Shown piece by piece: positions 10,482-20,155 of a DNA stretch of 64,000 nucleotides (positions are counted from its first letter, which is position 1; each line of letters begins with the position of its first letter). A program made the translations under genes and the position numbers. This stretch comes from Phoenix dactylifera (lineage: Eukaryota > Streptophyta > Magnoliopsida > Arecales > Arecaceae): NCBI RefSeq assembly GCF_009389715.1, contig NC_052400.1:2790001-2854000 (forward strand). Reading direction: 5' to 3'. The notes under the pieces were generated by a model, which saw only the letters and a program-made list of their open reading frames with translations, did not search any database and had not been told where the DNA came from.

Positions 10482-10489
10482 TAAACATT

Positions 10490-11014
10490 CGGAGGAAAAA
10501 AACCTAAGAGAGGGAAGTCTTACTGCAAGAATCACCATGTTGATGTCCTTTTCCCCTCGAGCACTATCATGCATGGCGAGTCTGCTCCAACTAAGACTCA
10601 TAATTAAAGAGTAGGGAATGCTGGGAGCATCGGCATTTGACTGAAGAGTTCGATGGCGATACGTCGAAGACCAGGAATGGCATGGCTAGTAAAAACATGG
10701 CACAACTTGACCTGGGTGAGAAGGACACGAGTGTCTCAGAACCCAAGTCGTGCTTGCAGTCCAAGTTGCCAATTTCTTCCATGTGCTCTTGTGGGGACTG
10801 TATTCAGAAGAATACAGGTCATTCATTTGGCATAAGATCCAAAACAAACTCTGGTTGTTTCACTGAAGCTTCTCTTTGTCTCTATATATAAACAAATTAA
10901 TATGTTCTCAAGTGCTGTCATTTTATGAAATCATGACACATAATTCTTTGGTTATGATGAGTACAAACAAGGTGGAAGATGTATGCTAAGAAAATAATGT
11001 GTTATGTTCGGCGT
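10490..11014. other. Intergenic with one unexplained open frame
   Basis: Holds a plus-strand open frame at 10637-10891 of 84 residues, including SMCSCGDCIQKNTGHS. It has a mixed, protein-like composition and two close CxxC-like cysteine pairs, but I recognise no family and see no second exon. It may be a fragment of a captured or decayed gene, or chance. Confidence 0.3.
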
Positions 11015-11352
11015 GTCTTACAGGAGAGAGACATCCTCCTGGAGGATGACTCTGCGACGGTCATTGGATGGATCCCGTAGGCTTCTAGGGGGCTCGGTGA
11101 CTACCATCCGCTGGTGAGAAATATCCGGACCATGATGTCTGACGGGCTGATGCTTCAGGCAAAGCATGCATTTAGATAGGCTAATAGAGTGGCAGATTGG
11201 ATATCTTCTTTTGTTGCTAACCACTCGGAGGACCACCTATAGGAGGAAGAAGCGAAGTTGCCTACTGCTCTCCGTGATATATTGCTTTTTGATTTTTTTT
11301 TTGTTGTATTCGTACACATTATGTGGGACTTTTATTTTTAGTCAAAAATAAA
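11015..11352 (+). mobile_element. 5'-truncated LINE tail (RNase H + 3' UTR)
   Basis: The translation reads LLEDDSATVIGWIP, later LQAKHAF and ANRVADWISSFVANHSEDHL, matching the end of the RNase H domain of the full-length LINE. In-frame TAG codons break it. The 3' UTR (GTATTCGTACACATTATGTG) and a short A/TAAA-rich tail follow. It starts abruptly inside RNase H, as expected for incomplete reverse transcription. Confidence 0.8.
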
Positions 11353-11639
11353 TAAATAACATATAATTATATAATAAGAAAAAGGCATATGATGAGGTAA
11401 CTAGTAAGCATCTGCAGTAATTTCACAAGTCTGGTCCTTAATAGGTGTCAGGATCTGGCTGTCACCTTCCACCATCACAAACGGATCTATCCTATCTCTA
11501 CTACATTATTTGGTCGTTCTTGCCTCAGATTTCAGTATCACATGTAGCAAGATCACGTGCAATAGATTTCTTTCCCAGGACATGGACGGCAGCATCAAAC
11601 CAATCATTGTTTATACTTTTTGGAAATCCTTTCTTCACG

Positions 11640-11852
11640 CGGATGAGGTGATCCAAGCGAAGCATGTGTTTAGAGAAGCCAATGAAACTACGGATTGGAT
11701 GGCTTCATTTGTTGCCAACCATTCAGAGGACCACCTAGGTGGAAGAGGCAGAGTTGCCTAGTACGCTCCGAAATATTTTGTTTTTTGATTTTCTTGATTG
11801 CATTCGTACATGTTATGTATGATACTTCCGTTTTAGCAAAAAAAAAAAAAAC
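11640..11852 (+). mobile_element. 5'-truncated LINE tail
   Basis: Codes VIQAKHVFREANETTDWMASF and then VANHSEDHLG, the last part of LINE RNase H, followed by the family 3' UTR (CATTCGTACATGTTATGTAT, CTTCCGTTTTAGC) and a 13-A tail near 11839-11852. It is only about 210 bp long. Confidence 0.8.
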
Positions 11853-14094
11853 TCTATACATCTTCTAATGTTTCTTAGACTGGTACCGGAGGTTTTTAGT
11901 TTCGACATCGTCATTCCATCACTCTTCTTGATTTAAAATTTAAAAATTGAGGTTAAAATTTCTTAAGAGATGTTTGGTTGTTAAAAAGAGATGCCTTTTT
12001 TGATCTTATAGGATGTGTCCGTACTAGATTTGTATGAATCACCCATCTCAGCAACAAAAAAAAATTATTTTTTTTTCTTAGAGAGGTTTCTTTTTGTACT
12101 TCGGTGGCTCACCGTACCTCTACCTGTATAAGAACATCTTTACATGTGCAACTAATCTGTATTAACCATACATCCAATACCAATATATGTGCATCAACTA
12201 TGCTAAATGCATGCATTCATTTGAGTTTGAGGAATATGAAGATTAGCAAAGTCCAAAAATGCAGGTGGAGTAGGTTTTTTTCCTCCAAAATTTCCAAAAG
12301 AGAGATCTAAAATTGGAAAAAAGGTAAGATTATATGGAGGAAAAGTTATAAATTTGAGATTACTACACAGTATAGAATTTTGAATGAAATTATGAATCTC
12401 TATTGCGATCAGATTTCTGTGGCACATCCACACACGGCCCTGATTTTATAATAACCCCACAACCTTTTTTCAACGTTGAGGCTCTGTTCTGAGTTTAAAG
12501 CCATGTCTTTTACTACTTTCCTCTGAGAAACAATTGTTCTCTGATTCCTCGCATTCTAATTTAGCAGGCAGATGTCCAATAGAAGAAAGAAAAGCTGACA
12601 GGTCCAGTCGTGGATAATGGAAGAAATGCTTGGATCTTTTTTGAACAAGGTGGTTTCAAAATTCTAGTTCCAGTGAACATTCAATAAATTTAGCTTGCAA
12701 GATCATCTTACATGGCAGATGAGGCTAAAAATTTGGTCTCATTTTCCAATTTCTATTCATCTACATTAGGGTACGAGTAAGACTATGGAACTGTCTGAAA
12801 AATGTTATTGCTTTCAAGTCTCAAATTATGTACATTATATTCCTTCATGCATTACAATCCAAAAAAAAAAAAAAACCATCATGCACTTGTTTCTTGCTTT
12901 TCAGTTTGAGGCATAGCTGAATTTCCTTATATACCATTTAGTGTAATTAGTATGATAATTAGAAAAGACTGCAGTTTCCTAATGGCCAGGAACAAAACCA
13001 AAAGGTGTCATCGTTCAAGATTCTCTCTCCAACAAGATCGATCCCTTCAACTGTTCAAGATTCAAGACAAGGGGAAAAAAACGCATCTAAATTTTCTTTG
13101 ACCAATAATAGAACTGGTCCTGATCAAAAGTTGCTGCTCCAGTCCAAACTCCACTTTTGAAACTAGAATCAAGATATACCCATATAAAACACAAAATAAT
13201 TCGCCAAGATCCCAACAGGCATTTATAACCAACATTTCACCATTAATATGTTAATAACCTGGCGAACAAACATAATATAAGAATGCCTCTGTTAACTTTT
13301 ACATGTAGATAACTTATCTACAATAGAAACACATGATATTCCAAACGAATATTAGATTAGAGAGAACAGCATAAAGAAAACAAATTGTCCTGTTCAGAGC
13401 TCATACATATATCTGTGCAATATGTGCCTCCCATGATTCGCTAACCAGAGAAATCACCCTGGAATGGAACATCTCCCTAAAAGAATGACAGAGTTTCAAG
13501 AAAGATAACTTCTACCAATAGATGGTGGCTAATACATGCTGTTTTCGTAATTTCTCTGAATGATTAACAAACATAGTTGACAACATCAGAACAAGGTGCG
13601 GCTAACACATAATATGACCAACTAGACCATGCTAAATGTCGAAGGAGCTACCAGATTCACTAGAGAGAGAGGAAATTCGAATCTTCTTTGTCCTCCTAGA
13701 CAAACATATTTCAAACCTACCATGTTCTGATATTCCACCTCAACTCTAAGTTTTGGAATCTGCTACATTCCCTGAAAAAAATGTGAATATCATAAAATGG
13801 GCATAAAAAATCTGAAACATTTCCAGAAACTCTCAACATATCAATGACCCCAGTACGAGTAGTCAGACCCTCAACAGATGAGGTATCATATCAAAATTTC
13901 AATAATTCTAGCTCCCTAATGCTGTAAGAAACAACAGTCTGCTTCAAAAATATTGGGCTTCCTTCAGATTTCTTGCACGACACCATTCCAACCTCTTAAA
14001 CATCACAAAGATACCTAAAAATGACATAAAAATGAGTGCCACCTGGTACACAAATCAAATGACTAGATTTTTTTTTTGGTAGAGAATGATCGGA
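11853..14094. other. Intergenic, no gene seen
   Basis: AT-rich sequence with short open frames only. An A-run lies at about 12859-12873. Words such as GATGTTTGGTTGTTAAAAAG near 11969 resemble MITE ends, but no matching partner was found. No RNA gene recognised. Confidence 0.5.
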
Positions 14095-14300
14095 TATTTC
14101 AAAACAAGGTACGCCGTATCAGCTCGTACTGAATGGTACGGAGCGTACCATACTTATTCGGTACTGGTACTTGATATGGATAATATACCAAGTATCGGTA
14201 TACCAATAAAATTCCATATCGTATCATACTGACATTGTGCCAGTGTGGCACTGGTACGGTGTCCGATACCGAAACGTTGAATCTTGTTTCAAAATGCATT
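14095..14300. repeat. GGTACC-rich dispersed repeat, copy 1
   Basis: A copy of a dispersed family dense in GGTAC/GTACC words (GGTACGGAGCGTACC, CGGTACTGGTAC, CACTGGTACGGTG). The ends AAAACAAGGTACG and, inverted, TTTTGAAACAAGATTC hint at terminal inverted repeats. It aligns by eye with 24205-24400 through (C/T)GGTACGGAG(C/T)GTACC and the block around GCCAGTG...GGTAC...ACCGA(A/G)ACG. Non-coding. Confidence 0.6.
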
Positions 14301-14456
14301 TTCTTGCAAGATTAGAATGACATGCCTCCTGCACAATTCGAAATCAGACACCTAGCTTGAAACTACAATATGCAAATACTCCGAGACTCAATGTAAGCCT
14401 CATAACAACCAAACTGCACGGAAGGAATTACATAGCTTGTGCAGGCAACTGAATCT

Positions 14457-14709
14457 TGTTGGAATGAATATGAACTTTCTTAAGAGTTCCACTCCTATGA
14501 AAACAGAGACTTGAAAAATGGATAATTAATTTCTCTGCTAAAAACGATTACAAATGTGAGTATTTATAGAAATATGTAGACATGAATAGGTGCATCCCTT
14601 CATGTAGAGTTACAATGCTTCAATCATAGGTGCATCCCTTCGTGTAGAGTTGCAATGTTTCATGAACTGGTACACTATTTCCTGAACAGTCACGATGCTT
14701 TAATTTTCA
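14457..14709 (-). repeat. Copia 3' LTR
   Basis: Plus-strand limits TGTTGGAATG and TTAATTTTCA. It pairs with 16417-16668. Inside is a direct repeat of about 40 bp built on TAGGTGCATCCCTTC and GTAGAGTT, present twice, which would lie in the promoter part of the LTR. Confidence 0.85.
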
Positions 14710-14728
14710 ATCTGCCTTCTTTTGACTT

Positions 14729-16386
14729 CTACTTAAGTAAATAAACCCAGCATTTTCGAGAAAAATCGTCAATAAAGGTTAAGAAATAGAAATGACCTCC
14801 AAGGGAGGGGACTGACATCTTGCCACAAATGTCAGTATGAACTAATTGAAGAGGGGCTTTTGCATGCCATTTTGCTTTGTTAGGAAAAGATGCTCTTGAA
14901 TGCTTGCCCATAACACAGCTCTCACAAACTTCCTTCAAGTCATCAATATAAGGAAGTCCTTGCACAAAATTTTTCTCCTTCAAAAGCTTTAAAGATTTGT
15001 AATTTAGATGGCCAAATCTTCTATGCCATAGCTCGGATTCATTTTCAGTTGCTACTAATCCAAAGTTGTTTGTTGTAACTTGGAAAGGAAAATATCTCTT
15101 TTCTGTCATTTGAACAGAAACCAGCAATCTTTGATGCTTGTCATATATCAAGCACTTATCTTGGGCAAAAGAAAGAGAATATCCATTTTGCATGAGTTAT
15201 CCCACACTAAGCAAGTCTGCTGCCAAATTAGGAACATATAAAACTTCTCTGATATGTCTGCTTCCTTGCTTGGTTTGAATTTTGATTGCGCCTTTCCCAT
15301 TTGCTCTTAAGAAAGTCCCATCTCCAATTTGTATTTTTGGCTTGATGGATTCATCTAGCTCCACAAACAGACTTCTTTTACCACTCATATGATTACTATA
15401 GGCACTGTCTAATTGCCATTGTCCTGTAGTTTCTACTTTGGTTGTCATGGCGGCAACAAAGAGAAAGTTTTCTTCTTCTGCTTCTGTCATCTTGGCCTGT
15501 TGTCCTTCTCCTCTTTTTTTTCCTGCAGTCACGTTCTATGTGACCAAATTTTTGGCAAAACCGACACTGGGGTTTACCCTTGTACCAACAATCCTCAGTT
15601 TTATGATTGCTTCTTCTACAAATTTTACAAGTCAACTGCTTGCCTTCTGATGCCGGACCACTTCTATCTTATTTTGCAGAGTTCTTTTTCCATGAAGATT
15701 TTGGCTTCTTCCCTTTGTTTTGTGTTCTTGACGAGAACACACTTTCTACTGATCTGTTTTCTCTTCTAAGTTTTCTTTGCTCATGCATATGCAAAGAATA
15801 CATGAGTTGCTGGACTATGAGAGTTGACAGGTCTTTAGTCTCTTCGATCAAGATTACTGAATCATCATAATTTGGAGGAAGACTTACTAAGATCTTCTCC
15901 ACAATATGTTGTTCAGTAATATTATCTCCTGCGGCCTTAATTTGGTTTACGAGCTCAAATGCCCAAGAAAAAAAAATCAAACATAGATTCTGTTTCTTTC
16001 ATCTGCAGCATTTCAAACTCTCTGCGCAAATTTTGTAATCTAAGTGCAGATTGTCTCTCATCTCCTTGGTATTCAAGGCAAAGACGATCCCAGGCTTCCT
16101 TTGCTGTAGATGCATACATAATTCGAGGAAAAATTGTGGGAGAAATTCCAGCTTGAATACGAGCCAATGCCCGAGCATCTACCATTCTACTCTTGTCTAT
16201 TTGCTTCTTCGCTTCTTCTGTTAGTTGCACTCCTTGTTCTGGTTCTTGGAATTTAACCTCCATGGCATTCCACACACCCTCTGCCAACAAAAGAGTTCTC
16301 ATCTTAATACGCCAGAACTCATAGTTTTCTCCATTAAAAATTGGATAGAGAGTATTTAATGAGTTTGACGTCGATAGCTTCTCCAT
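14729..16386 (-). pseudogene. Copia gag-pol remnant
   Basis: Read from the right LTR inward: gag of the UBN2 type (starts MEKLSTSNSLNT, with FNGENYEFWRIKMRTLL), the zinc knuckle CRFCQKFGHIERDC, a protease-like stretch (WQLDSAYSNHMSG), the GAG-pre-integrase motif ELWHRRFGHLNYKSL, then the start of the integrase core (LVHTDICGKM, LTFIDDFSRKCWVYL). It belongs to a plant Copia lineage and is broken, with a few breaks in the frame. Confidence 0.85.
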
Positions 16387-16416
16387 TGTAGATGAAAACC
16401 CGCTCCGATACCACTT

Positions 16417-16668
16417 TGTTGGAATGAATATGAACTTTCTTAAAAGTTCCACTCCTATGAAAATAGAGCTTGAAAAATGGATAACTAATTTCTCTGCTAA
16501 AAACGATTACAAATGTGAGTATTTATAGTAATATGTAGACATGAATAGGTGCATCCCTTCATGTAGAGTTGCAATGCTTCAATCATAGGTGCATCCCTTC
16601 GCGTAGAGTTGCAATGCTTCATGAACTAGTACACTATTTCCTGAACAGTCACGATGCTTTAATTTTCA
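16417..16668 (-). repeat. Copia 5' LTR
   Basis: Partner of 14457-14709, with eight or so substitutions and one single-base length difference by eye. It adjoins the tRNA primer site on its inner side. Confidence 0.85.
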
Positions 16669-16672
16669 ATCT

Positions 16673-17480
16673 CATTAACTTTTAACAATTATTTGATATT
16701 TCATCTACTCTTGTTATCTAGAAAGTCTTTTGATTTTGCTATGATTTTGCATTGGATTCTCTTCACTTCACAGTGAACAGGTTTCACCTCAGACGGAGAT
16801 TCAACATAAATTGGAAAGCATTTCAACTAAACAAGAAGAGTTGTGTTTGCCATCTTTCTGGTTTAAATCCCAACTACGCCGAATAAAATACGATTACAGA
16901 GTCAAGTTCATAGTTTTCAAACACAGTAGAAACAAAAAAAAGTATAAATTAGATGAAGTTTTGAGAAGCTATTGGGTTCATCTTGTCCATGAAATCAAAA
17001 TCAAATAGCACGAACGAAGTGGAGAAAGATAGTATGTTTTTTTAGGAGAAAAATAAGAACCGATCAAAAAAATCCAAAGCTAAGCAACGGTACAAGAAAA
17101 GATTGAATTTTTAAAAGAAATTACTGTACCTAATAATGGATTGTAACATCCCAGGACCTCAAGAAGCTAAATTCTGGCCTCCAACTTCTCCTCCTACTAC
17201 CCTTCTCTCTTTCTTTCACCACCTCACCCTCAGCCTTGTGGATTGGGCTCAGTTGCTTCCAATTCCTTTGTCCACCCAAATTATGCTATAAAAAAATCCA
17301 TCCGGATTGGGGTAGAGCGGAGGTCGCCTTTGCTTCGAGAAGACGAGAAGCAAGAGAGAGGGCGGGAGAGAACGAAATGGGTACAGAAGATAGGGCAGGC
17401 CGCCGTTTCTCGTCGTAGCCTGGATCGATAGAATCGAAAATTATCTCTTGGTCCGTGAATCGAGAAGCCGTTACTAAAAT
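16673..17480. other. Intergenic, no gene seen
   Basis: Short open frames only. A slightly GC-richer patch at about 17230-17430 (CGGAGGTCGCC, AGAGAGGGCGGGAGAG) could be a gene remnant or promoter debris but shows no family motif. Confidence 0.4.
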
Positions 17481-17482
17481 GG

Positions 17483-17935
17483 TTTTTTTTCATGAATACT
17501 TTCTAAATTTCGAATTTTGCATGTATACTCTTTTAAATTAATATTTATATGTATATCTTTGTAAAACACTTATTTTGTCATTATACTTTTTTTTATTTTT
17601 ATTTTTCATATGTACCCAAGCTATCTAACGACGTTAAAAAATTAATAATTTTAAATTAAAATAATTAAAATATTCTTAATGCGTAGACATGCAAATAGAT
17701 CGCGATCCCGATAGCAGGAGAAGAAGATAGGAATAATAGCATAATTTTTAAATTTTATTTTATTTTTAATTAATATAAATATAATTTTTTCTAAGACCGT
17801 TAGAACAACCGTTATATTACGGGTATTTGTACAATAACAGAGTTTAATGAGGATATACATGCAAATATAAATTTTGGAAGGATATTCATATAAAATATGA
17901 TATTTAGAAAGGTATCTATGCAAAAAATCCTTACT
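17483..17935. mobile_element. Foldback element with GCATGTATAC units, copy 1
   Basis: The left side reads TTTCATGAATACTTTCTAAA then TTTTGCATGTATACTC. The right side, reversed, reads TTTTTTGCATAGATACC and TTTGCATGTATATCCTC. The arms hold short tandem units of about 30 bp and enclose an AT-rich core. It is related to 26655-26950. Non-coding; no target duplication identified. Confidence 0.5.
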
Positions 17936-20155
17936 AAAACATCACCGAGCAAAAGTCCCATGTAGAGGCTGCAAATCGTTCGCAGTCTCCATGTAGAATG
18001 CGTTTAGACTTATGCATAGATCATTACTTTGATGGAAATTACTCGGATACAATAGAAGAGATTTGGATTAGATTTGGGCTAAAATGACCCTACCAAAAGT
18101 ACATTATGTTAGAGTTGGCTTTCAACCAAACTTAAATAAAGTATATTTATATTTTATATGATATTTATATATTTATAAAATTACATATATGATCTTGTTA
18201 AATTATATGCAAATATATCATTAAAATTGATGAATTTGAGATATTAATCCAACATACTAATTTAACTTAATCTAGTCCAATTAATATGGCACAACCAAGC
18301 ATGATCCACTTCACTTGGCCTAATTCAAATTTAGTATAAGATCAGATCAGGTTGGGCTAAGTTGGAGGAATCCCAACCTCGGACTTAGTTGGGTTAGGTT
18401 AGGATTGTGAGTTAAAGAGACTAGGTTGGGCTACATCTAGTCCTTTAACTGAACCTAATTACCCACCCAAGTTGCAGCTTTGATTAATCTCTATATGGAA
18501 GCTGCTGATAGAGTTGTTTGTTGATACCTTTCCCATTCTTAAATTGCTTAAACATTTATAACTCATAAGTTCCATATATATAATGGCAACAAACTCTGTG
18601 CAATCTCTACATATGTCGTTTTTAAGAAAGAAATTATACAACCCTTCTCAAATCTATTATGACATAATAATTAGGTGCCAACGAGCTCTTTTTTTTAATT
18701 TAAAATTTCAAGATAATTCATTAGAATTAATTATATGTATTCTGATATTTTGCAGTTATTGAAAATAAAAGTGCCTTTTAATTGCTTTCTTAGTTTGATT
18801 CTATATTGTATCCTTATCATTTATCTCTATAAGATACTATATAGAAAATACTGATTTTAGAAGGAAGGGTATAAAGAAATTATTGATTAGATTTTCTCAT
18901 ATAAAAAAATCTGCTTTATATGTTTGATGGATCGGCTGAATTAAACATATGAATAATCTTATTCAAATTTGAAATGCTTCCTGACTTTCAACCAATTATT
19001 GCTTCAATATAATTATTGTAGCAAATGCTATAACTTATTTTTATTACTTAGCAGCGCGATCGCACCAAGCTTATAGATCCCATTTTGGCCTAAAATCTCT
19101 TTAATGCCTACTAGCATCTAATAGCAAAGCTTCTATAGATTGAATGTGTTGTCACGGAATCTCGTCCAGCTGTGGAGGTTTGGAGGGTGCCAGACTGCCA
19201 GTCTATCTATAGAAAGATGTTGATCTATGCACAAAAGAATAATAGAAAGGCTTGCCAGATTAGTTTCGGCTAGGTCCTCAGATGCTTAAGTCAAAAAGGA
19301 CTTTGGAATTGCAACAAAAAATAGAAAAATATAAAAGAAAAGATCAATGTAGAGTATTGTCTTCTTCTAGTCGGCCTTCTCTGGTTGGCCTTCTTACCTT
19401 GGCCGTGGGTAGCTCATAGACTTGTTAACCAGTCAAGAAAAAGAGAATAGAATGATGGACAAAAGGTTGAGAGTTCTTACCATAAGAGCTTTGAACTATG
19501 AGAGTCTCTTTATGACTACAAGTCCCTCTTTTGAGGTCCTTTGACTCTCTTTATATAGGCATAGGAATAAAAAGCTGTAACTGTCTGTGTTATTGCTGAG
19601 TTTCAGACCTAGGTTGGGGCATGGCTCGGATGGTAATGAAGTAGCAGGAATTGAGGTGGACATGGTATAGAAAGTTGATCTCCTTCGGAGATGGCCTACA
19701 AAAAATCCGCGTGCCAAAGAAATTCCAGCAGAAGATCCTTCGATGGCTAAGTTAGGATAGAGAGGTAACAATATGTAAGGAAAAAAGCTTCAGCAAAGGG
19801 CGGCCGCTATGAGTGGATAAAAAAATGTCAGGCATATTGAGGTCTCTGCAAATCGAGCTATTGTTTTAAAGAAAAAAATTAGAGCTATTGGTAAATAATG
19901 CTGTTTCCTGTAGGATGGGAGACATCTGATCTGAGTCCTTTCTTAAAACCTGGTACTTTTCCCCCGGACCTCCTATAAAACCCTCCCATGACCTCACCAA
20001 ACGCCGTTCTGGGTCCCAAGCCCTCCTATTTGCTACTCCCGTTTCTATTCCCTTTTCCCCCTCTTTTATTCTCTCTCCCTCCCCAAAGCCCCGCAGCGCC
20101 TCCTCTTGGTGGCCATAATACCTTGTAGAATTCTTGCTTCTCTTGGTTCGAATCC
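17936..20155. other. Intergenic; 5' flank of the split-barrel gene
   Basis: Mostly AT-rich. At 18280-18470 a patch of GGTTGGGTT/AACCCAACC-like words looks like a decayed MITE. At about 19149-19800 a more complex stretch beginning TGTTGTCACGGAATCTCG with an internal CTTTATATAGGC could be a solo LTR, but no partner or primer site is present, so this is a guess. The last 200 bp are pyrimidine-rich (CCTCTTTTATTCTCTCTCCC), typical of a plant 5' UTR. Confidence 0.4.

Larger units (their letters stand above)
14457..16668 (-). mobile_element. Short Copia-type LTR retrotransposon (broken)
   Basis: A Ty1/Copia-family fossil of about 2.2 kb in minus orientation. Two LTRs of about 253 bp lie at 14457-14709 and 16417-16668. 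They are about 97% identical by eye, suggesting insertion roughly one to two million years ago at commonly used plant rates. The primer-binding site TGGTATCGGAGC (minus strand of 16402-16413) adjoins the 5' LTR and matches the initiator-Met tRNA type. ATCT lies outside both LTRs as a possible short target duplication. Parts seen are gag, zinc knuckle, protease, GAG-pre-integrase and the start of integrase; no reverse transcriptase or RNase H part is recognisable. It looks broken. Confidence 0.9.

Noticed and set aside
15413-15870. Plus-strand frames of 70-118 residues with hydrophobic stretches
   Set aside because: They are antisense to the Copia gag and zinc-knuckle region and have no domain of their own.
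19149-19800. Possible solo LTR starting TGTTGTCACGGAATC
   Set aside because: No partner LTR, primer site or flanking duplication could be found by eye, so it is left as a remark only.
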